A DNA stretch of 34,858 nucleotides, taken from assembly GCA_026416055.1 (NCBI GenBank), contig JAOAFX010000013.1, positions 1 to 34,858 on the forward strand, in the 5' to 3' direction. Within the stretch, counting starts at the first letter, position 1, and every line of letters starts with the position of its first letter. The translations under genes were made by a program, and so were the position numbers. The notes under the pieces are model-generated. The model had not been told where the DNA came from. It did not search any database and saw nothing but the letters and a program-made list of their open reading frames with translations. Source of the stretch: Caldifarciminota bacterium (lineage in GTDB: Bacteria; Hydrothermota; Tepidihabitantia; SM23-42; JAOAFX01). Of this stretch, positions 20,254 to 28,971 are shown one piece after another.

Positions 20254-20637
20254 GAAAAAAGTGAGGAGTACTCAGCACGGAACCTTATCCTGTTGTTTCT
20301 TGAAATGAGATTCAACATAAATCCTTCTATTAAATACCGAAATGTTCTTCTTGGTGAAAAATCATTAAAGTCTCTTTATGATAACCATTGAGAAATCAGT
20401 TCTGACTTGGCTACAGAGGCTTTGAAATGAACAATTGAGTGAGAATGGCACAATATCTTTAAATTTAGATACCTAATCTAAACCCGGGTATATTTCTTCT
20501 ATCGGGTACACGTTTGTGAAGAATACTGACTTTCTTACTATATAGTGTTGGGGATGGCCGATCTTTTCAAACTCCATAAGAATGTCTTTTTATCTCGTTT
20601 TGAAGCCTTACAAGAACGCAAATTATTATTTTAATTA

Positions 20638-20665
20638 TTGACTTTTTGCCTATATTAAGTATAAT
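20638..20665 (+). promoter_or_regulatory. Putative sigma-70-type promoter upstream of the histidine kinase
   Basis: TTGACT - 16 bp - TATAAT. Confidence 0.55.
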
Positions 20666-20798
20666 CCTTCTGGTTTTCTATTGCTGTCATCGGCAATCCT
20701 TTTGGATGGAATGAATATAGGGACGCTTATATTTTTTGATTAAATAACTCTATCATCGATATCTTGACTTGGTTTACATTTCAGGTAATATTAATCAT

Positions 20799-23012
20799 AT
20801 GCAGAACCGCACGGAAGGTATAATTGTTTGTGAGAAATGCGGAAAAGAAAATTATGCGTACGCCACCTATTGTGCGTACTGTGGCAACAGTTTTTATAAA
20901 GACATTTATAAAGGTCTACGGAAAAGAAATGTTTTTGTTACGCTACTACTTTTCTTTTTACCTTTTGTTATACTTTTTTATATCGTAAACTACGAAGTAT
21001 CTGCAAATTTTGAAAAACACATCAAAACCAGTCTCGACTATTCAGTCGAAGTCAATGCAAGGATAATGAAATCATTTCTTGAAGAGCGAGAAAAAAATCT
21101 TCTTTCTATTAACCAGATTGAATTTTCTGACATAAATGAAATAAAGAGGAAAAGCGATACTTTTATTCAATTCCTAAAAAATAACGAATGGTTTGATTTC
21201 ATTGCGGTTGCCGATACAGATGGAGAAATAATCTTCTCTTCAATCCCTATAAAGGCAAATATATCTAATCGTGAATATTTTAAAAAAGCACTAACCGGAG
21301 AGTTGTTCAATAGCAGCATTTTTTATTCTGATATTCTCCATCGCAATGCGCTGGTTCTATCTGCTCCACTCTTTAACCAATCCAGAAAAATAATTGGTGT
21401 TGTTATAGTTTCAGTTAATCTCACGAAATTTTACAGCCTCATATTAGATCTAAGAATGGGTAAGACAAGCGAAATTTTTCTAGTTGATGAACAAGGAAAG
21501 TTTCTTTCTCCCTCAAAGCTTGGCGGTGAAGTTCTGAAAGAGGCTGGATATTACCAGAAAGAACCCAATCCCCACCAAGGTGAGGGAAAAGTAATTACTC
21601 ACCGCGATTATCGTGGGGAAAAAGTCCTTTGTGCATATCGAAGATTTAGCAGACCAAACTGGTACCTCGTTTCGGAAATTGATATAAAGGAGGCACTCGC
21701 ACCAGTGAATTCACTGAAAAGAATTATACTGGTTATATTTATAATATTTGGAACATTCCTCTTTTCTTCTGCTATATTTTTCTCTAATCAAATAACAAAC
21801 CTTCTAAAATCATTGACTTCTAACCTAAAATCCGCTTTCGATGACATTAGCAGTAAAAAGGCGCTCATTGATAAAATAAACGTAGAATTAAGAAATAAAT
21901 TGAAAGAATGTGAAAATTTAAGTAAAAAATTAGGTGCTTCTGAACGTTACATAAAAAGTATAATTGATAGTATTACAAGTGCGATGCTTGCGATTGATAA
22001 AAACCATTTCATAACATACTACAACAACTTTGCGAAAAATTTTTTTAAAATCCCTGATGGCAAAAAAAATCTGAATCTTTTTGAAATTTCTCCCTTATTT
22101 GCTGATGAAGAGATCAAAAATAAAATTGAAGGCGTGTTTACTAATAATATTTCGTTTATCATTGAGAAGAAGACGGTAGTGATAGATGGAAATAGTTATA
22201 TTCTAAATATTTCAGGTTTCCCGGTCGAATCCGGCGAAGGTGTTCACTCGGTAGCTCTTTTGATCAACGACATCACCGCATATGAAAATATGCGTACCCA
22301 GATGGCAGATTATGAGAAACTTTCGGCATTGAGTCAGCTGGCATTGGGCGCTGCGCACGAAATAAATAATCCATTACTTGGTATTACCTCGTTTCTTGAA
22401 ATGCTTATTGAAGAAGAAGTTGATATTGAGAAAAAAACCAGGGCAAAAGAAGTCCTAGAAAACGCTTATCGTATTTCTGAAACTATAAGAGGACTCTTAA
22501 ACTTCGCCCGTCCTGCACCGCCTAAATTTACAAAAGTTAATTTGAATGACTTAATCAATGAAACAATCTCTTTTCTCCATCACCAACCTTTATTTAAAAA
22601 GATAAAATTCCAGAAGAATCTTTCTGATACTCTACCACCTATTACAGCGGACATAAATCAAATCAGACAGGTACTCGTCAATATTCTCTTAAATGCAGCA
22701 CAGGCGATCGAAGATAAAGGAACGATCACTGTTAGCACAAGCAAAATCAAATTTGAAGATCTCGTAGAAGTAAAAATAAGTGATACGGGGGTAGGAATCC
22801 CAGAAGAAAATTTAAAACGGATATTTGAACCATTTTTTACTACCAAAAAAGGTAAGGGAACTGGATTGGGTTTAAGTATCAGTTTAACATACATAAAAAA
22901 TCACAACGGTAATATAATTATTAGCAGCAAAGTTGGCGAAGGCACTGAAGTGAAGATTACATTACCAATCAGGCATGAAGGAAGGATAGCCAGCGAGGTG
23001 ATAGATGAGTGA
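20799..23012 (+). CDS. Membrane sensor histidine kinase: N-terminal zinc ribbon, extracytoplasmic Cache-like sensor, PAS, HisKA, HATPase
   Basis: ORF track starts at a TTG (20769); ATG at 20799 is more likely. [19 protein letters not shown] zinc ribbon, two hydrophobic segments, [13 protein letters not shown]-box, [12 protein letters not shown]-box, [18 protein letters not shown]. Confidence 0.92.
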   Translation: MQNRTEGIIVCEKCGKENYAYATYCAYCGNSFYKDIYKGLRKRNVFVTLLLFFLPFVILFYIVNYEVSANFEKHIKTSLDYSVEVNARIMKSFLEEREKNLLSINQIEFSDINEIKRKSDTFIQFLKNNEWFDFIAVADTDGEIIFSSIPIKANISNREYFKKALTGELFNSSIFYSDILHRNALVLSAPLFNQSRKIIGVVIVSVNLTKFYSLILDLRMGKTSEIFLVDEQGKFLSPSKLGGEVLKEAGYYQKEPNPHQGEGKVITHRDYRGEKVLCAYRRFSRPNWYLVSEIDIKEALAPVNSLKRIILVIFIIFGTFLFSSAIFFSNQITNLLKSLTSNLKSAFDDISSKKALIDKINVELRNKLKECENLSKKLGASERYIKSIIDSITSAMLAIDKNHFITYYNNFAKNFFKIPDGKKNLNLFEISPLFADEEIKNKIEGVFTNNISFIIEKKTVVIDGNSYILNISGFPVESGEGVHSVALLINDITAYENMRTQMADYEKLSALSQLALGAAHEINNPLLGITSFLEMLIEEEVDIEKKTRAKEVLENAYRISETIRGLLNFARPAPPKFTKVNLNDLINETISFLHHQPLFKKIKFQKNLSDTLPPITADINQIRQVLVNILLNAAQAIEDKGTITVSTSKIKFEDLVEVKISDTGVGIPEENLKRIFEPFFTTKKGKGTGLGLSISLTYIKNHNGNIIISSKVGEGTEVKITLPIRHEGRIASEVIDE

Positions 23013-24366
23013 ATCTATTCTCATTATTGATGATGAAGTATTGACACTCAACAATCTAAAAAGAGCACTTGAAAAAGAGGGCTATGAAATATTCCTTGCT
23101 GATTCGGGTGAAACCGGATTAAAAATTTTTCATGAACATTTGCCTAATCTGGTTCTTGTCGATTTAATGCTACCAGGAATTGATGGAATTGAGGTTTTAA
23201 AGAAAATAAAAGAAATAGATGTTAACACTGTAGTAATAATTATAACTGCATATGAAATAATTGAAAAAGCAGTGCAGGCAATGAAACTAGGTGCTTATGA
23301 CTATCTTTTGAAACCTTTCAGAATAACGGAATTAAAGACAACAATTAAAAGGGCGTTTGAATTACAAAAACTTCGTCTGAGAATTACAGAAACAATTGAA
23401 ACAGAAAAAGGCAAATACTATTTTGACAGAATTGTAGCGAAAAGTAAAAAAATGGAAGAAGTTTTAAAGATAGCACAACGCGTTGCAGCACTTGATAAGA
23501 CTGCAATTCTAATAACTGGTGAAAGTGGAGTGGGAAAAGGATTGCTAGCGAAGGCAATACATTATAATAGCCCAAGGGCAGAAAAAACATTTATTGAAAT
23601 CAATTGTGCAGCAATTCCAGAAAATTTGTTAGAAAGTGAATTATTTGGCTACGAACCCGGTGCATTCACTGATGCAAGACGAAGAAAAACAGGGATCTTA
23701 GAAAAAGCAGATAAGGGAACAGTCTTCCTTGATGAAATTGCCGATATGCCGCTATCCATCCAGGCAAAAATTTTGAAAGTTCTTGATGAACAGACTTTTA
23801 CAAGACTCGGTGGCACAACTCCTATCAAGGTTGACATAAGAATAATTGCTGCAACAAACAAGGATTTAAGAAAAGAAATTGAGCGAAAAAACTTCCGTGA
23901 GGACCTTTTCTACCGTCTTAATGTGGTACCTATTCATGTACCACCACTCAGAGAAAGAAAAGAAGATATCATTCCATTAGTGTTGGATTTCATAAAAGAC
24001 TTTAACCAGGAGTTGCATCGCTCATACAAAGGAATATCCGAGTCGGCAGCAAAAGTATTTATCGAATACGACTGGCCGGGTAACGTAAGAGAACTTCGCA
24101 ATATAGTAGAGAGAATCATGGCTCTACATCCTGCCGAAGAAATAAAATTAGAACATATCCCGAATGAACTAAAAGCAAGTCCTATTTTAAATGAAATTCC
24201 GGCAATTCAAGAGACAATAAAGGAAAATAAATTTGTAACTCTTGAACGATTAGAAAAGGAGTATATAAAAGAAGTCCTTAAATTTACTGGGGGTAACAAA
24301 TCAAAAGCAGCAAAAATTTTGGGGATCCATCTTACTTCGCTTTTGAGGAAGTTAAGAGAGATATAA
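23005..24366 (+). CDS. NtrC-family sigma-54-dependent response regulator (REC-AAA+-Fis HTH)
   Basis: LVLVDLMLPGIDG receiver, ITGESGVGKGLLAKAIH Walker A, ESELFGYEPGAFTDA, KGTVFLDEIADMP Walker B, C-terminal KSKAAKILGIHLTSLLRKLREI; overlaps the kinase gene by 8 nt. Confidence 0.95.
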   Translation: MSESILIIDDEVLTLNNLKRALEKEGYEIFLADSGETGLKIFHEHLPNLVLVDLMLPGIDGIEVLKKIKEIDVNTVVIIITAYEIIEKAVQAMKLGAYDYLLKPFRITELKTTIKRAFELQKLRLRITETIETEKGKYYFDRIVAKSKKMEEVLKIAQRVAALDKTAILITGESGVGKGLLAKAIHYNSPRAEKTFIEINCAAIPENLLESELFGYEPGAFTDARRRKTGILEKADKGTVFLDEIADMPLSIQAKILKVLDEQTFTRLGGTTPIKVDIRIIAATNKDLRKEIERKNFREDLFYRLNVVPIHVPPLRERKEDIIPLVLDFIKDFNQELHRSYKGISESAAKVFIEYDWPGNVRELRNIVERIMALHPAEEIKLEHIPNELKASPILNEIPAIQETIKENKFVTLERLEKEYIKEVLKFTGGNKSKAAKILGIHLTSLLRKLREI

Positions 24367-24513
24367 TTCATTTATTTCAATTTTAAATCAAAAACAATCT
24401 TGCCGAAATCTGGCTTTAGGTAGTACAGTATAAATACGAGAAGTGGAATCCACAAAAATGGTTATAAGTTTTTGGGTCACACAGTAAAAAAATTAGCCAA
24501 ATCTCAATTATAC

Positions 24514-24546
24514 TTGCAAAATGCAATAGGTTCTAGCAATTTGCAA
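24514..24546. promoter_or_regulatory. Two phased dyads, candidate upstream activator sites
   Basis: TTGCAAAATGCAA (24514-24526) and TAGCAATTTGCAA (24534-24546), centres 20 bp apart, upstream of the sigma-54 promoter. Confidence 0.45.
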
Positions 24547-24587
24547 CAGTTCAAAAAGAAAACCTCTGAAATTTCACTTATTAATTC

Positions 24588-24603
24588 TGGCATGGTTTTT
24601 GCA
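24588..24603 (+). promoter_or_regulatory. Sigma-54 (-24/-12) promoter of the glutamate dehydrogenase gene
   Basis: TGGCATG-GTTT-TTGCA matches TGGCAYR-N4-TTGCW with the required 10 bp between GG and GC; about 30 nt before the ATG. Confidence 0.85.
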
Positions 24604-24631
24604 ATTTATATGGGGTGTGAAGGAGGTCCTC

Positions 24632-25903
24632 ATGAACAATAATAAACTTAAAAAGAAATACGACCCATTTATTGAGGCGACCTATCAATACGAAAAGGCA
24701 GCAAGTATGCTGGATATTGAGCCCTGGATTTATAATAGACTCAAATACCCAGAAAAAGAACTCACTGTACATATTACAATTACGAGGGATAATGGTAAGG
24801 TAGAAACCTTTACTGGTTTTAGGGTTCAACATTCAACGATCAGAGGCCCTGGAAAGGGTGGGATAAGGTATAGTCCTGACGCTTCATTAGAAGAATGTAA
24901 GGCACTGGCTGCATGGATGACATGGAAATGCGCGGTTTTAAATCTACCGCTCGGCGGTGCCAAAGGCGCTGTTATTTGCAACCCACCTGAGATGTCAGAA
25001 TCAGAACTTGAAAGACTGACAAAAGAATATACCTATGCAATAAAAGAAATAATAGGCCCTCAAAAGGATATTCCCGCACCAGATGTGTGGACCAATGCTC
25101 AAACCATGGCATGGATATGTGATGCATACAGCAGATATGTTGGTTATTTTGAACCTGCAGTAGTTACCGGTAAACCACTGGCACTTGGTGGTTCAAAAGG
25201 ACGTTCGGAAGCCACCGGTTTAGGAATGTATTATACCCTTCTTGAGACATCTAAATATCTAGAGATACCCCTTGAAGGAAAAAGGGTAACTATTATTGGA
25301 TACGGCAATGTCGGTTCATCCATCGCACGTTTGCTTTATGACCATGGTTGCAAAATAATTGCAATTACTGACATATACGGTGGAATTTATAACAAAAACG
25401 GTATAGATATAAAGGCGCTTGACAAATATGTTGCCCAGACTAAAACAGTGAAAGGATTCAATAAGTACGATTCAATTACGAATGAGGAATTGTTAGAACT
25501 TGATGCCGAAATTCTGCTCCCCTGCGCAACTGAGGGTATGATTACTGAAGAAAATGCTGAAAAGATAAAGGCAAAGATTATTTGTGAGGGAGCAAATGGA
25601 CCAACAACCAATGAAGCGACCGATATTCTGACCGATAAAAAAGTATTTATCATTCCCGACATCCTCGCTAACGCCGGTGGCGTTACTGTTTCCTACCTTG
25701 AATGGGTTCAAGATGTACAGAGACTATTCTACGATGAAGAGGAAGTAAAAAATAAACTCTGGAATATGATGCAACAAGCATTCTGGGATGTTGTTCGAAT
25801 AGCCGAAAAATATAAAACCAATATGAGACATGCTGCCTATATTCTGGCAGTGAAAAGGGTTGCTGAAACAGCGAGATTTTTAGGAAGAGTGGGCCGAAAT
25901 TAA
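24632..25903 (+). CDS. Glutamate dehydrogenase (Glu/Leu/Phe/Val family), start corrected
   Basis: ORF track start (TTG, 24599) lies inside the -12 element; ATG 24632 follows AAGGAGG. Motifs GGGKGGIRYSPD-type (GPGKGGIRYSP), LPLGGAKGAV, PAPDVWTNAQTMAWICDAYS, IIGYGNVGSSIARLL. Confidence 0.95.
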   Translation: MNNNKLKKKYDPFIEATYQYEKAASMLDIEPWIYNRLKYPEKELTVHITITRDNGKVETFTGFRVQHSTIRGPGKGGIRYSPDASLEECKALAAWMTWKCAVLNLPLGGAKGAVICNPPEMSESELERLTKEYTYAIKEIIGPQKDIPAPDVWTNAQTMAWICDAYSRYVGYFEPAVVTGKPLALGGSKGRSEATGLGMYYTLLETSKYLEIPLEGKRVTIIGYGNVGSSIARLLYDHGCKIIAITDIYGGIYNKNGIDIKALDKYVAQTKTVKGFNKYDSITNEELLELDAEILLPCATEGMITEENAEKIKAKIICEGANGPTTNEATDILTDKKVFIIPDILANAGGVTVSYLEWVQDVQRLFYDEEEVKNKLWNMMQQAFWDVVRIAEKYKTNMRHAAYILAVKRVAETARFLGRVGRN

Positions 25904-25921
25904 AAGGTAATCCAATACCGG

Positions 25922-25954
25922 AAAGCCCGACCTTTTGGGGTCGGGCTTTATTTT
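25922..25954 (+). terminator. Rho-independent terminator after glutamate dehydrogenase
   Basis: AAAGCCCGACC-TTTTGG-GGTCGGGCTTT perfect 11-bp stem followed by ATTTT. Confidence 0.9.
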
Positions 25955-26003
25955 GCAAAAAACATTTTTGCATTCTGCTATACTATCTCATGCATAAAAT
26001 TCA

Positions 26004-26031
26004 TTGACTTTTACTGAAAATTGCATATAAT
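26004..26031 (+). promoter_or_regulatory. Putative sigma-70-type promoter of the redox operon
   Basis: TTGACT - 16 bp - TATAAT, just before the nuoE-like gene. Confidence 0.6.
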
Positions 26032-26056
26032 AAGACATTCAAAAAGGAGTCTATCT

Positions 26057-26572
26057 ATGGATTTGAATTTAAAAGAAATAGATAGCATTCTTAAAAAATA
26101 TGGTTACAAAAAGAATGCATTAATTTCAATCTTGCAAGATATACAAGAAAAATATAACTGGTTACCTCAAGCGGCATTGAGGATAGTCTCTGAAAAACTC
26201 TGTGTTCCGCTAATTGATGTCTATAGCGTTGCAACATTCTACAAGGCTTTCAAACTCATCCAACCAGGAAAGCATAATATAACTGTTTGTATGGGCACAG
26301 CCTGCCATGTCCGTGGAGCACCAACTATTCTTGACAAACTCCAGGAAAGATTGGGAATACCTGCTGGACAGACAACACCCGACTATCATGTGACCCTTGA
26401 AACTGTTAACTGTCTTGGATGCTGTGCGCTGGCACCAGTCGTGGTGGTAGATGGAAAATATAGCGCCCAGACTACTATCCAAAAAGCCGAGAAAATTTTG
26501 TCTCAATTAAAACCAAAAGAAAAAAGAACAAAACAGAAAATTCATTCAGCAAAACACAGGCGAAAGAAGTGA
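26057..26572 (+). CDS. NuoE/HndA-like thioredoxin-fold [2Fe-2S] subunit
   Basis: ATG 26057 after AAAAAGGAG (ORF track start 26021 is within the -10 region). CMGTACHVRGAP...CLGCCALAPVVVVDG. Confidence 0.93.
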   Translation: MDLNLKEIDSILKKYGYKKNALISILQDIQEKYNWLPQAALRIVSEKLCVPLIDVYSVATFYKAFKLIQPGKHNITVCMGTACHVRGAPTILDKLQERLGIPAGQTTPDYHVTLETVNCLGCCALAPVVVVDGKYSAQTTIQKAEKILSQLKPKEKRTKQKIHSAKHRRKK

Positions 26573-26913
26573 AGCTGTCTGAACTTAAAGAATTACTTAA
26601 AGCAAAAGAACTTACAAATCATATTTCATTGAATGTTGAAATCAGGTCAGTTATAGCTTCTGATCTTATGAGTGATGTTTTGCATTCGGGAGTTCCTGCT
26701 GACCTTCTTTTAACAGGACTGGCTAATAATCAGGTAGTAAGAACCTGCGATATTGCAGGGATCAAGGCAATTTTGTTTGTCCGTGGAAAAGTACCACCTG
26801 GGGAAACGATTAAGCTTGCTGAAGAGTGCACAATACCACTGCTTGTTTGTGAACACTCAATGTTTGAAGCCTGTGGAATTATTTATTCAAAAGGTTTGAA
26901 ACCGCTGGAATAA
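26569..26913 (+). CDS. DRTGG-domain-like protein (114 aa)
   Basis: GTG start, 4-nt overlap with nuoE; ASDLMSDVLHSG...ILFVRGKVPPGETIKLAEECTIPLLVCEHSMFEACG resembles stand-alone DRTGG proteins. Confidence 0.75.
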   Translation: MKLSELKELLKAKELTNHISLNVEIRSVIASDLMSDVLHSGVPADLLLTGLANNQVVRTCDIAGIKAILFVRGKVPPGETIKLAEECTIPLLVCEHSMFEACGIIYSKGLKPLE

Positions 26914-26916
26914 TTA

Positions 26917-27360
26917 ATGAACCAAGAAGCAATACTATCTGAAGAATTTGAAATTAGTGGTGGTGACTTTGTTAATGGTGGTAGGGCTTCCTGTCTTATA
27001 AAAAATATTCTCAAAGAAATAGGAATTGATGCGGAAATTCTACGGCGTGTCGCGATTGCCGCATACGAGGCTGAGATGAATGTGGTGATGTATGCACGCA
27101 GGGGAATTATGAAACTCGTACTTACCCCAAAGCGGATCATCATCAAAGTTGAGGATGAAGGGCCAGGTATTCATGATATAGAATTGGCAATGCAACCAGG
27201 CTATTCAACCGCAACACCAGAAATGCGAGAAATGGGTTTTGGTGCAGGGATGGGATTACCCAATATTAAAAAGAATTCTGATAAATTCAATATTGAATCT
27301 ACGGTGGGGAAGGGAACAAACTTAGAAATAATTATCAATCTGAACAATAAAAATGTCTGA
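26917..27360 (+). CDS. Anti-sigma-factor/RsbW-like HATPase
   Basis: AIAAYEAEMNVVMYA (N-box), VEDEGPGIHDIELAMQPGYSTATPEMREMGFGAGMGLPNIKKNSD; no phosphoacceptor domain. Confidence 0.88.
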   Translation: MNQEAILSEEFEISGGDFVNGGRASCLIKNILKEIGIDAEILRRVAIAAYEAEMNVVMYARRGIMKLVLTPKRIIIKVEDEGPGIHDIELAMQPGYSTATPEMREMGFGAGMGLPNIKKNSDKFNIESTVGKGTNLEIIINLNNKNV

Positions 27361-28618
27361 ATCCATTATCTATCATTCAATAAAAGTTAATGATCAAAAG
27401 TGCATCGGCTGCGTCGTTTGTATGAAAGCCTGCCCGACAAAAGCGATAAGGATAAAAGAAAGGAAAGCAAGAGTAAATGCAGAAAGGTGTATTGATTGCG
27501 GCGAATGTTATAGAGTGTGTCCTTATGATGCAGTCACTCCTCTCACGACTAAAACTTCAGACATAAATCTTTTTAAAATTAAAGTAGCTCTTCCTTCTCC
27601 GGTTCTCTATTCACAATTCGGAGGCGAAATTATGCCGGACGAAATTCTTAATGCATTGCAGGAAATTGGCTTTGACTACGTTTATGATGAAGCACTTATT
27701 TGTGAAATGGCTTCTGTTGCTATTGAAGAATATCTGGAGAGGAACAAATCTCCACGCCCAATAATATCTTCCACATGTCCCGTCGTCGTCCGTCTAATTC
27801 AGCGCCTCTTTCCCAGCCTGGTTTCATTAATAATTCGCATGGAACCACCGAGGGAAATAGCTGCAAAAAATTTACGAAAAGAGATTTCTAAAGAAAAGCA
27901 AATTCCTGAAGACGAAATCGGCATATTCCATATTACGCCCTGTCCTGCCAAGATGGTATCAATAAATCGTCCGGAGACTATGGAAAAATCCAATTTAGAT
28001 GGTGCAATTTCAATCAGAGAAATTTATAATCAGATTATGCAGAAATTACGAAAACGCGAACGTAAATTTCTGCTTCAAACACAGAGTCAGATAAGTGGAA
28101 TCGGCATTGGCTGGGCAATCTCTGGCGGTGAAATTAGAGGAATAAAACAGGATGCCTCAGTATCAGTCTCGGGCGTTTATGACACAATTAAAATTCTCAA
28201 CGAAGTAGAATCCGGAAAGATAAAAAACATTGAATACCTTGAATGTTTGATATGTCCTGATGGCTGTATCGGCGGACCCCTGACTGTAGAGAACAGATTT
28301 CTTGCAAAGACTCATATATTAAAATTAATAAGAAAATTCGGCGAGAGGAATCGCATTGATATTAACTATGTGAAACAACTATACGAAAAAAATTTCTTTT
28401 CATTTGAACGTGATATACAACCGAAACCCTTTTCGCCACTGGATATGGACAAGAGTGAAGCGATAAAGAAATTAAGAAAAAAAGAGCGAATACTAAAAAA
28501 TTTACCGGGAATAAATTGTGGTGTTTGTGGAGCACCGGATTGCGAATCATTTGCAGAAGACCTTGTTCGTGGTGAACAGAATCTAACAATTGGTAAATGC
28601 GTTTTTTTAGGAGAATAA
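27353..28618 (+). CDS. [FeFe]-hydrogenase-like Fe-S protein with two 4Fe-4S motifs and C-terminal PF04060-type Fe-S motif
   Basis: CIGCVVCMKACP, CIDCGECYRVCP; H-cluster-like STCPVV, TPCPAKM, ECLICPDGCIGGP; C-terminal CGVCGAPDCESFAEDLVRGEQNLTIGKC. Confidence 0.88.
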   Translation: MSESIIYHSIKVNDQKCIGCVVCMKACPTKAIRIKERKARVNAERCIDCGECYRVCPYDAVTPLTTKTSDINLFKIKVALPSPVLYSQFGGEIMPDEILNALQEIGFDYVYDEALICEMASVAIEEYLERNKSPRPIISSTCPVVVRLIQRLFPSLVSLIIRMEPPREIAAKNLRKEISKEKQIPEDEIGIFHITPCPAKMVSINRPETMEKSNLDGAISIREIYNQIMQKLRKRERKFLLQTQSQISGIGIGWAISGGEIRGIKQDASVSVSGVYDTIKILNEVESGKIKNIEYLECLICPDGCIGGPLTVENRFLAKTHILKLIRKFGERNRIDINYVKQLYEKNFFSFERDIQPKPFSPLDMDKSEAIKKLRKKERILKNLPGINCGVCGAPDCESFAEDLVRGEQNLTIGKCVFLGE

Positions 28619-28621
28619 TTT

Positions 28622-28966
28622 ATGAGAGAAACTAAATTATCGGAAATAATAAGTAGTTTGAACCTGAAGATGATTTGTGGTGAAGAAAACATTGGATGCG
28701 TTGTAAGTGGTGGTTATGTAAGCGACCTTTTAAGTGATGTAATGGCAAATGCGAAAAAAGGTAATATCTGGGTTACATTGCAAACCCATCCTAATATTGT
28801 AGCAGTTGCGGTTTTGAAAGAAATTTCGGGTGTGATAATCCCTGGAGGTCGAAAACCAGAACCAGAAACTATAAAAAAAGCTGAACAGGAGAAGATACCG
28901 ATTATGACAACTGAATTATCTGGATTTGAAATTGTAGGAAGGCTGTATGGTATCCTAAACAAGTAA
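28622..28966 (+). CDS. Second DRTGG-domain-like protein (114 aa)
   Basis: GGYVSDLLSDVMANAKKGNIWVTLQTHPNIVAVAVLKEISGVIIPGGRKP; same length and layout as 26569-26913. Confidence 0.78.
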   Translation: MRETKLSEIISSLNLKMICGEENIGCVVSGGYVSDLLSDVMANAKKGNIWVTLQTHPNIVAVAVLKEISGVIIPGGRKPEPETIKKAEQEKIPIMTTELSGFEIVGRLYGILNK

Positions 28967-28971
28967 AGAAA

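Larger units (their letters stand above)
19011..20284 (-). mobile_element. IS4-family-type insertion sequence with target site duplications (element proper 19020-20275)
   Basis: Perfect 20-bp terminal inverted repeats CTGAGTACTCCTCACTTTTT (19020-19039) and AAAAAGTGAGGAGTACTCAG (20256-20275); perfect 9-bp direct repeats CACGGAACC at 19011-19019 and 20276-20284 immediately outside; transposase inside. Confidence 0.92.

Noticed and set aside
20140-20391. 83-aa plus-strand ORF spanning the right IS end
   Set aside because: Crosses the TIR and TSD of a recent insertion and contains the hairpin; created by the insertion, not an ancestral gene.
24599-24631. N-terminal extension MQFIWGVKEVL of glutamate dehydrogenase
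   Set aside because: Overlaps the -12 element and the SD; ATG at 24632 has ideal spacing.
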